From contig JAVBNE010000020.1 in NCBI GenBank assembly GCA_031551755.1, positions 1 through 34,117 of the forward strand: DNA of 34,117 nt. Reading direction: 5' to 3'. The notes under the pieces are model-generated. The model searched no databases and was not told the DNA's origin. It saw only the letters and a program-made list of their open reading frames with translations. Shown piece by piece: positions 17,093 through 25,019 of the stretch (the first letter of the stretch is position 1; every line of letters starts with the position of its first letter). This stretch comes from JAVBMU01 sp031551755 (GTDB taxonomy: Bacteria; Actinomycetota; Actinomycetes; Actinomycetales; Cellulomonadaceae). The position numbers were made by a program, and so were the translations under genes.

Positions 17093-18478
17093 GTGACCAC
17101 CACTACCGCGCGTGCGCGTCGAGCCCGCCCTGGCTACCACTGCACGGAATGCGGCTGGACGGCCACCAAATGGGTGGGCCGGTGTGGTGAGTGCCAGGAA
17201 TGGGGCACCGTCACCGAGGATGTCACCACCACCGGTCCACGCACCACGGCGGTGGCCCCCACGCGGAGTCCGGCCCGGCCCATCGGTGAGATCGACGTCG
17301 AGTCCGCCCAGGCCACCCCGACCGGGGTCGCCGAATTCGACCGGGTACTCGGCGGCGGGATCGTTCCCGGGGCGGTCGTGCTGCTCGCCGGGGAACCCGG
17401 GGTCGGCAAATCGACGCTACTCCTGGACGTCGCCGCCCATGTCGCCGCGAGCCGCGACCGGACCGTGCTGTATGTGACCGGCGAGGAGTCCGCCGGCCAG
17501 GTGCGGCTACGCGCCGAACGGGTCGGGGCCCTCGCCCCGCGATTGCTGCTCGCAGCCGAAACCGACCTCGCGACGGTACTCGGCCACATCGACGCCACCG
17601 AACCCAGCCTCCTGATCGTCGACTCGGTCCAAACCATCGCCTCGACGGAGGTCGACGGTGCTCCCGGCGGGGTCAGCCAGGTCCGGGAGGTAGCGGGAGC
17701 GCTGATCGCTGCGGCGAAGTCCCGAGAGCTGCCGGTCATCCTCGTCGGCCACGTCACGAAGGACGGCTCGGTGGCCGGTCCCCGAACCCTGGAACACCTC
17801 GTCGACGTGGTCTGCCAGTTCGAAGGCGACAGGCATTCTCGGCTGCGCCTGATCCGCGCGGTGAAGAATCGCTACGGCCCCACCGATGAGGTCGGCTGTT
17901 TCGACCTCACCGAGACCGGGATCGTGGGACTGGCCGATCCGAGCGGGCTATTCCTGTCGCACGCCGGCCCGGGGGTACCGGGCACGTGCACATCAGTGAC
18001 CTTGGAAGGACGCCGTCCACTCGCCCTGGAGATCCAGGCCCTCGTGGTACCGAGTTCACTCGCCAACCCTCGGCGGACCACGAGCGGTGTCGACTCCAGC
18101 CGCCTCGCGATGATCCTCGCGGTCATGCACCGTCATGCCGGTGTGCGGCTCGCCGATCAGGACGTCTACGTCTCCACGATCGGCGGCGCCCGGGTCACCG
18201 AGCCGGCCGCGGATCTGGCCACCGCGCTGGCCGTGCTCTCGGCCCGCGAAGGCCAGCCGCTGCCGAACGGCACCCTCGTTCTCGGGGAGGTCGGGCTGGC
18301 GGGAGACATCCGCCCGGTCTCCGGCCTCGACCGAAGGTTGGGCGAAGCGGCGAGGCTCGGATTCGAGCGCGCGGTGGTGCCACAGGGCTCCGCATACCGG
18401 CCGATCACAGGCATGACCGTCCTGCCCGCCCAGCACGTCGGCGAGGCGGTCGAACTCGCGCGTACACCCACAGCGTAG
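17093..18478 (+). CDS. radA: DNA repair protein RadA
   Basis: 461 aa from the GTG at 17093, matching the usual length; an earlier GTG at 17063 adds ten unconserved residues. An N-terminal zinc finger (YHCTECG ... CGECQEWGT), a RecA-like ATPase with Walker A GEPGVGKST and Walker B LLIVDSVQT, the RadA-specific KNRYG motif, and a C-terminal Lon-protease-like domain (GLAGDIRPVSGLDRRLGEA) are all present. RadA is a hexameric helicase that drives branch migration during recombination. The disA start is 10 bp downstream, forming the radA-disA pair typical of actinomycetes. RadA2 is reported to bind and restrain DisA in mycobacteria (established knowledge). Confidence 0.95.
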   Translation: MTTTTARARRARPGYHCTECGWTATKWVGRCGECQEWGTVTEDVTTTGPRTTAVAPTRSPARPIGEIDVESAQATPTGVAEFDRVLGGGIVPGAVVLLAGEPGVGKSTLLLDVAAHVAASRDRTVLYVTGEESAGQVRLRAERVGALAPRLLLAAETDLATVLGHIDATEPSLLIVDSVQTIASTEVDGAPGGVSQVREVAGALIAAAKSRELPVILVGHVTKDGSVAGPRTLEHLVDVVCQFEGDRHSRLRLIRAVKNRYGPTDEVGCFDLTETGIVGLADPSGLFLSHAGPGVPGTCTSVTLEGRRPLALEIQALVVPSSLANPRRTTSGVDSSRLAMILAVMHRHAGVRLADQDVYVSTIGGARVTEPAADLATALAVLSAREGQPLPNGTLVLGEVGLAGDIRPVSGLDRRLGEAARLGFERAVVPQGSAYRPITGMTVLPAQHVGEAVELARTPTA

Positions 18479-18487
18479 GATTTCAAC

Positions 18488-19570
18488 GTGCCGAACTCGA
18501 TCGCACGCGCGGATGCGCTCCGCGAGACGCTGGCCGCGGTCGCGCCCGGAACCGAGTTGCGTGACGGTCTTGAGCGCATCCTGCGGGGCCGGACGGGGGC
18601 GTTGATCGTCCTGGGTCTCGACGAAACAGTCGAATCGATCTGCTCAGGCGGATTCGTGCTCGACGTCGGGTTTTCTGCCACCAGACTGCGCGAGCTATCC
18701 AAAATGGACGGTGCGGTCGTCCTCGACCGGGACGCTCAGCGCATTCTGCGCGCCGCCGTGCAACTCCTTCCTGACCCGACCATCGAGACCACCGAATCCG
18801 GTACCCGGCACCGCACCGCGGAGCGGGTCGCAAAGCAGAGCGGTTACCCGGTCATCTCGGTCAGCCAGTCCATGCGCATCGTCGCCCTCTATGCCGACAA
18901 CCAGCGGCACGTCCTGGAGGACTCCAGCACGATCCTGTCCCGGGCCAACCAGGCGCTGGCCACGCTGGAGCGCTACCGCGCACGGCTCGACGAGGTGTCC
19001 GGAACCCTGTCGGCGCTGGAGATCGAAGACCTCGTCACGGTCCGCGACGTGTGCTCCGTCGTCCAACGGCTGGAGATGGTCAGCCGGATCTCCGAGGAGA
19101 TCGCCGGCTACGTCGTGGAACTCGGCACCGACGGCCGCCTCCTGGCGCTCCAACTCGACGAGCTGATCGGCGGCATCGGCTCCGACCGGGAACTCGTCAT
19201 TCGCGACTACGTAGAGTTGACCCGCAAGGACCGCACCCTGAGCACGGTGACCCAAAACTTGGCCGCCCTCGACTCCACCCAACTCCTGGACCTCGGGCAG
19301 ATCGGCCGGGTGCTGGATCTGCCCGGTGGCGGTGACGCCCTGGACGCCGCCGTCGCCCCACACGGCTACCGGCTGCTGTCCAAGGTTCCGCGCCTGCCCG
19401 CCATCGTCGTCGAACGTCTGGTGAGCCACTTCGGCGGCCTCCAGAAACTGCTCGCCGCGAGCATCGACGACCTCATGCTGGTGGACAGCGTCGGTGAACA
19501 GCGGGCGCGCGCGGTACGCGAAGGGCTCTCCCGGCTGGCCGAATCGAGCATCCTCGAACGCTACGTCTAA
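18488..19570 (+). CDS. disA: DNA integrity scanning diadenylate cyclase DisA
   Basis: 360 aa from the GTG at 18488 (AGGA, 7 nt). The N-terminal DAC domain has the catalytic DGA (74-76, MDGAVVLD) and RHR (107-109, SGTRHRTAER) motifs. A helical linker and a C-terminal helix-hairpin-helix DNA-binding domain (VERLVSHFGGLQKLLAA; DSVGEQRARAVREGLSRL) follow. It makes c-di-AMP from two ATP; the octamer scans DNA and slows synthesis at branched structures. c-di-AMP also controls K+ transport and osmotic balance in many Gram-positives. Operon with radA. Confidence 0.96.
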   Translation: MPNSIARADALRETLAAVAPGTELRDGLERILRGRTGALIVLGLDETVESICSGGFVLDVGFSATRLRELSKMDGAVVLDRDAQRILRAAVQLLPDPTIETTESGTRHRTAERVAKQSGYPVISVSQSMRIVALYADNQRHVLEDSSTILSRANQALATLERYRARLDEVSGTLSALEIEDLVTVRDVCSVVQRLEMVSRISEEIAGYVVELGTDGRLLALQLDELIGGIGSDRELVIRDYVELTRKDRTLSTVTQNLAALDSTQLLDLGQIGRVLDLPGGGDALDAAVAPHGYRLLSKVPRLPAIVVERLVSHFGGLQKLLAASIDDLMLVDSVGEQRARAVREGLSRLAESSILERYV

Positions 19571-19611
19571 ACCCCCGGTGCGGGTTCCGACTCCGTGTCA
19601 GTAGGTCGGCA

Positions 19612-19645
19612 CACGGGGGTGCCGCAGGGCACCGGAAACCCCGTG
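19612..19645. terminator. Hairpin after disA
   Basis: Outer stem CACGGGG / CCCCGTG (19612-19618, 19639-19645) encloses an inner stem GGTGCC-GCAG-GGCACC (19618-19633). No T-tract. It lies between convergent disA and the anchored-protein gene, so it may act as terminator. Confidence 0.4.
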
Positions 19646-19722
19646 CGTCGGGCCGGACGGAACCGCCCCCCGCCCCCCCGCCAGGGCGGACCAGACCCCG
19701 CCCGCCGGGTCGACGCGCCGAG

Positions 19723-20463
19723 CTAGGGCTTCGCGGGATCGGTCGCTGCTGGCGGCGGTGTCGTCGCCGCTGGCGGCGTCGTGGTCGGGGTGGTGCCCGC
19801 GGCGGGTGCGGTCGTGGTGGCGCTCGGGTCCGGCGTCGGGGCCGGTGGGGCCGTCACGGTCACCGTGAGCGGGGCACTGACCGCCCCCTCGACCCCGGCC
19901 AACGCGACCACCACCGTGTACACCCCAGGAGTGGCGACCGGCTGGCCACCAGGACATCCGGCCGCCGACCGTGAACCGTTCCAGGTGACGGTCGTCTGAT
20001 CCCTGTCACCACGACCCATCAGCAGCATGCGTTCGTCGCCCGGACAGTCGGCAGAGGACCACACCCGATCGGTACCCGAGGTGATGGTGACCGCCCGGCC
20101 GGCATCGGAACCGTCCAGCAGGCACGGACGGCTGCCCGCACGGGTGATCACTACGGTGAACATCACCGGCTTGCCCACCTGAACGCTGGTCGTCGCCGTA
20201 CTGATCTCCAACCCGACATCGCGGGCGACACAGTGTTGCGGCGGACCGGCCACGACCGCTGCGGGTTCAGGAGGAGTCGTCTTCTCCCCCGGCAACGGCG
20301 CCGCCGATCCGGACCCCAGCACGCCACGGACCCCGAAGACCACCACGAGCACCACCGTCGCGAGCGCGGCCAGCACCGTCAGGCGGCGGCGGACCAGCAC
20401 GGCGTGGCTCACCGCAGGTGGACGACCGTCCGGGCGCGGGCGGGTTCCGGTGCCATGTGTCAT
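19723..20463 (-). CDS. Membrane-anchored extracellular protein (Rv3587c-like position)
   Basis: 246 aa from the ATG at 20463. A basic cytoplasmic start is followed by one membrane helix (LTVLAALATVVLVVVFGV), then an extracellular beta-rich domain (GLEISTATTSVQVGKPVMFT ... VTWNGSRSAAGC ... VYTVVVALAGVEGA). Cysteines at several places (QHC, RPC, ADC, AGC) could form disulfides. The last 45 residues are Thr/Pro/Ala-rich, encoded by near-repeats, and may cross the cell wall. In M. tuberculosis a conserved anchored protein gene (Rv3587c, from memory) lies between disA and mutY on the opposite strand, exactly as here. Function unknown; an Ig-like binding domain is a guess. Confidence 0.78.
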   Translation of the reverse strand: MTHGTGTRPRPDGRPPAVSHAVLVRRRLTVLAALATVVLVVVFGVRGVLGSGSAAPLPGEKTTPPEPAAVVAGPPQHCVARDVGLEISTATTSVQVGKPVMFTVVITRAGSRPCLLDGSDAGRAVTITSGTDRVWSSADCPGDERMLLMGRGDRDQTTVTWNGSRSAAGCPGGQPVATPGVYTVVVALAGVEGAVSAPLTVTVTAPPAPTPDPSATTTAPAAGTTPTTTPPAATTPPPAATDPAKP

Positions 20464-20646
20464 CGCGCACCGCCCTTCCCAGTAGCCGATCAGCCGAGGC
20501 GCGGACCGTCCACGCACCGACCACCGTAATTCGCCCCGAACCACCACCCTGCCAGCCGCGCCGCGAACCGTCGGGATGCCCCACCCGAATGACCGCTCAC
20601 CGGGAACCAGGGTGTCGCGACCGTGTGCCGGTGCCCGAATGTCACC

Positions 20647-21563
20647 ATGGGGCCGATGCCACTGCTCGAGACACCACCTGCCGGCGCGCCGCCCACCGCC
20701 GACCTGCATACCGCCGTCATCGGCTGGTACGACGACAACGCACGTGAGCTGCCCTGGCGACACCCGGACCGGACCCCGTGGGGCGTCCTGATCAGCGAGG
20801 TGATGCTCCAGCAGACGCCCGTCGCTCGAGTGGAACCCGTCTGGCAGGAGTGGATGGCGCGCTGGCCCACCCCGGCCGATCTGGCCGCCGCCCCGACCGC
20901 CGACGTCATCCGCGCCTGGGGCCGACTGGGTTACCCCCGGCGCGCGCTGCGACTCCGGGAAAGCGCCCAGGCAATCGTGGCCGAGCACGGCGGACAGGTC
21001 CCCGCCGACCCGATCTCCCTCCGCGCCTTGCCGGGCATCGGTGAGTACACCGCGGCCGCCGTGGTGTCGTTCGCCTTCGGCCGCCGGGCCGTCGTCGCGG
21101 ACACCAACATCCGGCGTGCGCTGGCCCGGGCCGTGGACGGTCGCGCGCTGCCCGCCCCCACCTACAGTGCGGTGGAACGCAGCCGGCTCGACTCCCTGAC
21201 ACCTGCCGACGACGACGCAGCGGCCCGGTGGTCTGTGGCTGTCATGGAGCTGGGGGCACTGGTCTGCACCGCCACCGACCCGGCATGTGGGCGCTGCCCG
21301 CTGGCCGACCGCTGCGCGTGGCGGGCCGCTGGCCACCCGCCCGATGCGGATGCCCACCGACGACGCAGCCAACCCTGGGCGGGTACGGACCGGCAATGCC
21401 GGGGCACGATTCTCGCGGCCCTTCGCGAGGCACCCGGACCCCTGGCGACCGCCGCTTTCGCCGCCCGCTGGCCGGATGCCACCCACTGGACCGCTGCCTG
21501 AGCAGCCTCCGGGCGGACGGTTTACTCGCCGCTGTCGATGGCGCCTGGCAGCTGCCTGACTAG
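20647..21563 (+). CDS. mutY: A/G-specific adenine glycosylase MutY, with a frameshift near the 3' end
   Basis: Removes adenine mispaired with 8-oxoguanine in base excision repair. Seen: ISEVMLQQTPVARVEPVW; the helix-hairpin-helix LPGIGEYTAAAV; the catalytic Asp in VVADTNIRRALAR; and the 4Fe-4S cluster C-x6-C-x2-C-x5-C (VCTATDPACGRCPLADRC). The first frame ends at 21501 (284 aa) after WPDATHWTAA. The expected C-terminus, LDRCLSSLRADGLLAAVDGA then WQLPD, continues in the -1 frame from about 21486 and stops at 21563, one base before the convergent argA stop. A one-base loss, real or from sequencing, explains this. Only about 25 residues are affected, outside the catalytic core, so activity may remain. 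The ATG at 20647 is used; ATG 20656 is an alternative. Confidence 0.88.
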
Positions 21564-21564
21564 C

Positions 21565-22155
21565 TCACCACTCCAACAGCATCCGGGTGTTGCCAAGGGT
21601 GTTGGGTTTGACCCGGGCCAGGTCCAGGAACTCGGCCACGCCATCGTCGTGGGAGCGCAGCAACTCGGCGTAGACCTCCGGCGACACCGGCGCACCGTCG
21701 ATGGCGTGGAACCCGTGCCGGGCGAAGAAGTCGACCTCGAAAGTAAGGCAGAAGACGCGCCGCAACCCGAGCACGCGGGCCCGCGCCAGCAACTCTTCGA
21801 CCAGCGCATGACCCACCCGCTGGCCTCGCCATCGGGTGTCGACAGCAAGGGTGCGGATCTCCGCCAGGTCTTCCCACATCACATGGAGTGCGCCGCAACC
21901 GACGACCTCGAGCGGCCCCGACACCCAGGCCCCTGCGGACCCGGGAGCCAACTCGGCCCCCACCTCCGCGACCACGAACTCCTGGATCGACTCGTAGTAG
22001 CCGACCATCTCCTTCGCCAACAGGATGCGCTGGCCCGCATAGGGCTCGACGAGTTGGCGGATCGCACGCGCATCGGCTGGTCGGGCCGCACGCACCTGCG
22101 GGGCGCGGGGCCGATCAAAGCGCTCGGTTTCGGTGGCGGACAGCACGACGCTCAC
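21565..22155 (-). CDS. argA: Amino-acid N-acetyltransferase (single-domain ArgA, GNAT fold)
   Basis: 196 aa if started at GTG 22155; GTG 22146 fits a leaderless start better. It matches the short actinobacterial N-acetylglutamate synthase (Rv2747 type): IRQLVEPYAGQRILLAKEMV near the start, VVGCGALHVMWEDLAEIRTL, the acetyl-CoA loop VDTRWRGQRVGHALVEELL, FEVDFFARHGF, and the end DLARVKPNTLGNTRMLLEW. It acetylates glutamate (glutamine can also serve in mycobacteria) with acetyl-CoA as the first step of arginine synthesis. It lacks the amino-acid-kinase domain of the E. coli enzyme. No other arg gene is in the window. Convergent with mutY, divergent from glpD. Confidence 0.9.
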   Translation of the reverse strand: MSVVLSATETERFDRPRAPQVRAARPADARAIRQLVEPYAGQRILLAKEMVGYYESIQEFVVAEVGAELAPGSAGAWVSGPLEVVGCGALHVMWEDLAEIRTLAVDTRWRGQRVGHALVEELLARARVLGLRRVFCLTFEVDFFARHGFHAIDGAPVSPEVYAELLRSHDDGVAEFLDLARVKPNTLGNTRMLLEW

Positions 22156-22159
22156 AGTA
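22154..22159 (-). promoter_or_regulatory. Putative -10 box of argA
   Basis: TACTGT on the minus strand predicts a start at about 22147, next to the in-frame GTG at 22146. If correct, the upstream GTG at 22155 is not used. Confidence 0.3.
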
Positions 22160-22323
22160 CGCCGCCCCCATGGACCGTCGAGTTCCAGCCTCACAGCCCT
22201 CGACGTACCTCGAATCGACCCCGAAGCTCCACAGCAGCTCAGCACCCCTGTCCGCTCGCAAGTGAACCAGACCCATGCGACTGTCGGCTTCAGGACACCG
22301 AGGACCGACCCGAAGGACCACGG

Positions 22324-24072
22324 ATGGTATCGACACGAATGACCGCACAGGCGCGGCAGATGGCATTAGCGGCCTTGGAGGCGAGCACCGCACCGGAGGA
22401 CGAACTCGACATCCTCGTCGTCGGCGGCGGAGTCACGGGCGCAGGCATCGCTCTCGACGCTGTCACGCGCGGACTTTCGACGGCGATCGTGGAGGCCCAG
22501 GACTGGGCCGCCGGAACCTCGAGCAGGTCCAGCAAGCTGGTCCACGGCGGTCTGCGGTACCTCCAGATGCTCGACTTCCACCTCGTCCACGAGGCGTTGA
22601 CCGAACGCGACCTGCTGCTCAAGGAGATCGCCCCGCACCTCGTGCGGCCGGTCGCCTTCCTCTACCCGCTCGAGAACCGGGTGTGGGAACGTGCCTATGT
22701 CGGCGCGGGGATCGCCCTCTACGACACCCTCGCCAGCCTGGCTCCCGGCAAGCGGGCCATGCCGATCCACCGGCACCTGACGCGCAAGCGGATGGAACGC
22801 AAGTTCCCCGACCTCGCCCACGATGCGGCCATCGGCGCGGTCCAGTACTGGGACGCCTCCGTGGACGACGCGCGGCTGGTCACCACTCTCGTGCGCACTG
22901 CGGTCTCTTACGGTGCGCACGCCGCCTCCCGGACCCAGGTGGTTGAGCTGACCAAGGGTTCGACCGGCGCGGTGAACGGTGCCGTCCTGCTCGACCTGGA
23001 GACCAACCGGCGGTTCACGGTCCGTGCGCGGCACGTCATCAACGCCACCGGCGTCTGGACCGAGGAGACCGAGGCACTCTCCGGGGACGAGGGCGGCCTG
23101 CACGTACTTGCCTCGAAAGGCGTGCACATCGTGGTCCCGCGGGAGCGGATTCGCGGTCAGGTCGGCCTGATCCTGCAGACCGAGAAGTCGGTGTTGTTCA
23201 TCATCCCGTGGTCGCGCTACTGGATCATCGGCACCACCGACACACCGTGGACCCAGGAACTCCAACACCCCGTGGCCACGGCAACCGACATCGACTACAT
23301 CCTGGAACATGCGAATGCCGTACTCGCCCACCCACTGACTCGCGAGGACATCATCGGCACCTACGCCGGCCTGCGCCCGCTACTGCAGCCGGACGTCAAG
23401 GAGGGCACCAACTCCGCAAAGGTATCCCGGGAGCACACGGTTGCCTCGCCAGTGCCGGGGCTGACGGTCATCGCCGGTGGAAAGCTGACGACCTACCGCG
23501 TGATGGCCAAGGATGCGGTGGACTTCGCCATCGGCCAACGGGCGGCCGCATTGCCGTCGATCACCCACAGGATCCCGCTGCTCGGTGCTGTGGGTCTCGA
23601 TGCCATCCGTCGGCAGGCCCGGCCCTGGGCCACGAAGTACGGGTGGAGCCCGGCCCTCGTCGACCACCTGCTACACCGCTACGGGGCGAACCTTCGCGAA
23701 CTCGTCGAACTCTGCACCGAGAATCCCGAAATGGCCCGGCCGCTGGCCGCCACGTCCGCCTACCTCCGCGCGGAGATTGCCTATGCGGTGACGCACGAGG
23801 GCGCCCTGCACCTGGAGGACATCCTCTACCACCGGACCCGGTTGTCCTACGAGGTACCAGACCGCGGGCTGGCGGCCTCGGAGGAGATCGCCCGGATCGC
23901 GGGTGGGCTACTCGGCTGGGATGCGGCCACCACGAAACGTGAACTCGCCTCCTACCGGGATCGAGTCGCCGCCACCGATGCGGCCGAACAGACCAGCGAC
24001 GACGAATCCGCGGCCCGTGCGCGAAAGGCGGCCGCGGACATCGCACCGATCCACTCTCTCGGCGCTGGCTGA
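22324..24072 (+). CDS. glpD: Aerobic glycerol-3-phosphate dehydrogenase
   Basis: 582 aa from the ATG at 22324 (AGGA, 7 nt). FAD-dependent, membrane-associated enzyme that oxidises glycerol-3-phosphate to dihydroxyacetone phosphate and passes electrons to quinone. The FAD fold is DILVVGGGVTGAGIALDAVT; family motifs follow: GTSSRSSKLVHGGLRYLQ, RHVINATGVWTEE, IIPWSRYWIIGTTDTPW, and the second FAD contact IAGGKLTTYRVMAKDAVDF. A C-terminal helical DAO_C domain is complete. First gene of a glycerol block with glpF and glpK; the 168 bp upstream, shared with divergent argA, holds its promoter but no operator I could single out. Confidence 0.95.
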   Translation: MVSTRMTAQARQMALAALEASTAPEDELDILVVGGGVTGAGIALDAVTRGLSTAIVEAQDWAAGTSSRSSKLVHGGLRYLQMLDFHLVHEALTERDLLLKEIAPHLVRPVAFLYPLENRVWERAYVGAGIALYDTLASLAPGKRAMPIHRHLTRKRMERKFPDLAHDAAIGAVQYWDASVDDARLVTTLVRTAVSYGAHAASRTQVVELTKGSTGAVNGAVLLDLETNRRFTVRARHVINATGVWTEETEALSGDEGGLHVLASKGVHIVVPRERIRGQVGLILQTEKSVLFIIPWSRYWIIGTTDTPWTQELQHPVATATDIDYILEHANAVLAHPLTREDIIGTYAGLRPLLQPDVKEGTNSAKVSREHTVASPVPGLTVIAGGKLTTYRVMAKDAVDFAIGQRAAALPSITHRIPLLGAVGLDAIRRQARPWATKYGWSPALVDHLLHRYGANLRELVELCTENPEMARPLAATSAYLRAEIAYAVTHEGALHLEDILYHRTRLSYEVPDRGLAASEEIARIAGGLLGWDAATTKRELASYRDRVAATDAAEQTSDDESAARARKAAADIAPIHSLGAG

Positions 24073-24106
24073 AAGACCCTCGGCGCATACGCGTCGAAGG
24101 AGGACA

Positions 24107-24127
24107 ATGCGGTCAACCAGAAAGTGA
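24107..24127 (+). CDS. Possible six-residue leader peptide before glpF
   Basis: AAGGAGG at 24097-24103, the strongest Shine-Dalgarno in this region, precedes an ATG at 24107 whose frame is ATG-CGG-TCA-ACC-AGA-AAG-TGA. The stop lies 7 nt before the glpF ATG, which has only a weak site of its own. Either ribosomes load here and reinitiate at glpF, or the site simply acts at a distance. It is not in frame with glpF. Confidence 0.3.
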   Translation: MRSTRK

Positions 24128-24134
24128 GCACAAG

Positions 24135-24896
24135 ATGGATTCACTTCTAGCGAATGCGTTCTGGTCCGAGATCCTCGGTACCGCGACCCTGATCCTGCTC
24201 GGTGCGGGCGTCGTGGCGAACGTGATCCTGCCGAAGACCAAAGGGTTCGACGGCGGCTGGCTTCTCATCAACTTCGGCTGGGGCTTGGCGGTCTTCACCG
24301 CCGTCTATGTGGCCTTCAAGTCCGGGGCGCATCTGAATCCCGCTGTGACCGTCGGTCTCTTCGTAGCCGATGCGCCGTTCTATTCGGTTACCGGGCCCAA
24401 TGGACTGGTCACCGTGACGATCGAACCCACCGTGGGCAATATGCTCATGTACTTCGGTGCCCAGCTCATCGGTGCGATCATCGGCGCCGTCCTCGCCTTC
24501 CTCGCTTACAAGGGGCACTTCGACGAGGAGGCGGCACCGGAGACCAAGCTGGCCGTCTTCGCCACCGGACCCGCCCTGCGCTCGTACACCTGGAACTTCA
24601 TCACCGAGGTCATCGCCACATTCGTGCTCGTATTCTTCGTGGTCGCCTCCGGTAAGACGCCGACTGGTCTCGGCCCGCTGGCGGTCGCCCTGGTCGTGGT
24701 CGCCATCGGCGCCAGCCTCGGTGGCCCGACCGGATACGCGATCAACCCGGCACGTGACCTCGGACCCCGCATCGCACACGCCCTCCTGCCCATCAAGGGC
24801 AAGGGGTCGAGTGACTGGGCCTACTCCTGGGTGCCGATCGCCGGGCCATTGGTCGGCGGTGTGCTCGCTGGGCTGCTCGGAGCGGCCTACACATAA
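24135..24896 (+). CDS. glpF: Glycerol uptake facilitator (aquaglyceroporin)
   Basis: 253 aa, MIP family with six membrane helices. Both NPA boxes are intact (HLNPAVTVGL; YAINPARDLGPR), with the Asp after the second one (NPARD) typical of glycerol-conducting members. The loop between helices 2 and 3 is extended (APFYSVTGPNGLVTVTIEPT). It lets glycerol enter by diffusion; GlpK then traps it as the phosphate. 62 bp after glpD and 123 bp before glpK, same strand. Translation start: ATG at 24135 with a weak site, see the upstream short reading frame. Confidence 0.94.
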   Translation: MDSLLANAFWSEILGTATLILLGAGVVANVILPKTKGFDGGWLLINFGWGLAVFTAVYVAFKSGAHLNPAVTVGLFVADAPFYSVTGPNGLVTVTIEPTVGNMLMYFGAQLIGAIIGAVLAFLAYKGHFDEEAAPETKLAVFATGPALRSYTWNFITEVIATFVLVFFVVASGKTPTGLGPLAVALVVVAIGASLGGPTGYAINPARDLGPRIAHALLPIKGKGSSDWAYSWVPIAGPLVGGVLAGLLGAAYT

Positions 24897-24937
24897 ATCA
24901 CCCCGGTAGCCGGGCACCAGCCCGGTCACCGACCACC

Positions 24938-24973
24938 GGGTGCTCACCGACCCTTCGTGGCCGGTGAGCACCC
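24938..24973. terminator. Strong hairpin between glpF and glpK
   Basis: Perfect 12-bp inverted repeat GGGTGCTCACCG / CGGTGAGCACCC (24938-24949, 24962-24973) with a 12-nt loop. A smaller stem CCGGG-CACCAG-CCCGG lies at 24910-24925. No T-tract follows. It may be a partial terminator, an mRNA 3' stabiliser for glpF, or an attenuator before glpK. Confidence 0.5.
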
Positions 24974-25019
24974 CGCTAGCCCTCCGACTCCCACACCGAC
25001 GTGCAGAATGGAACTCACC

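Noticed and set aside
21480..21500. Programmed -1 frameshifting as the explanation for mutY
   Set aside because: The shift site (ACC CAC TGG) is not a slippery heptamer and no downstream stimulatory hairpin is evident. A one-base loss or error is simpler.
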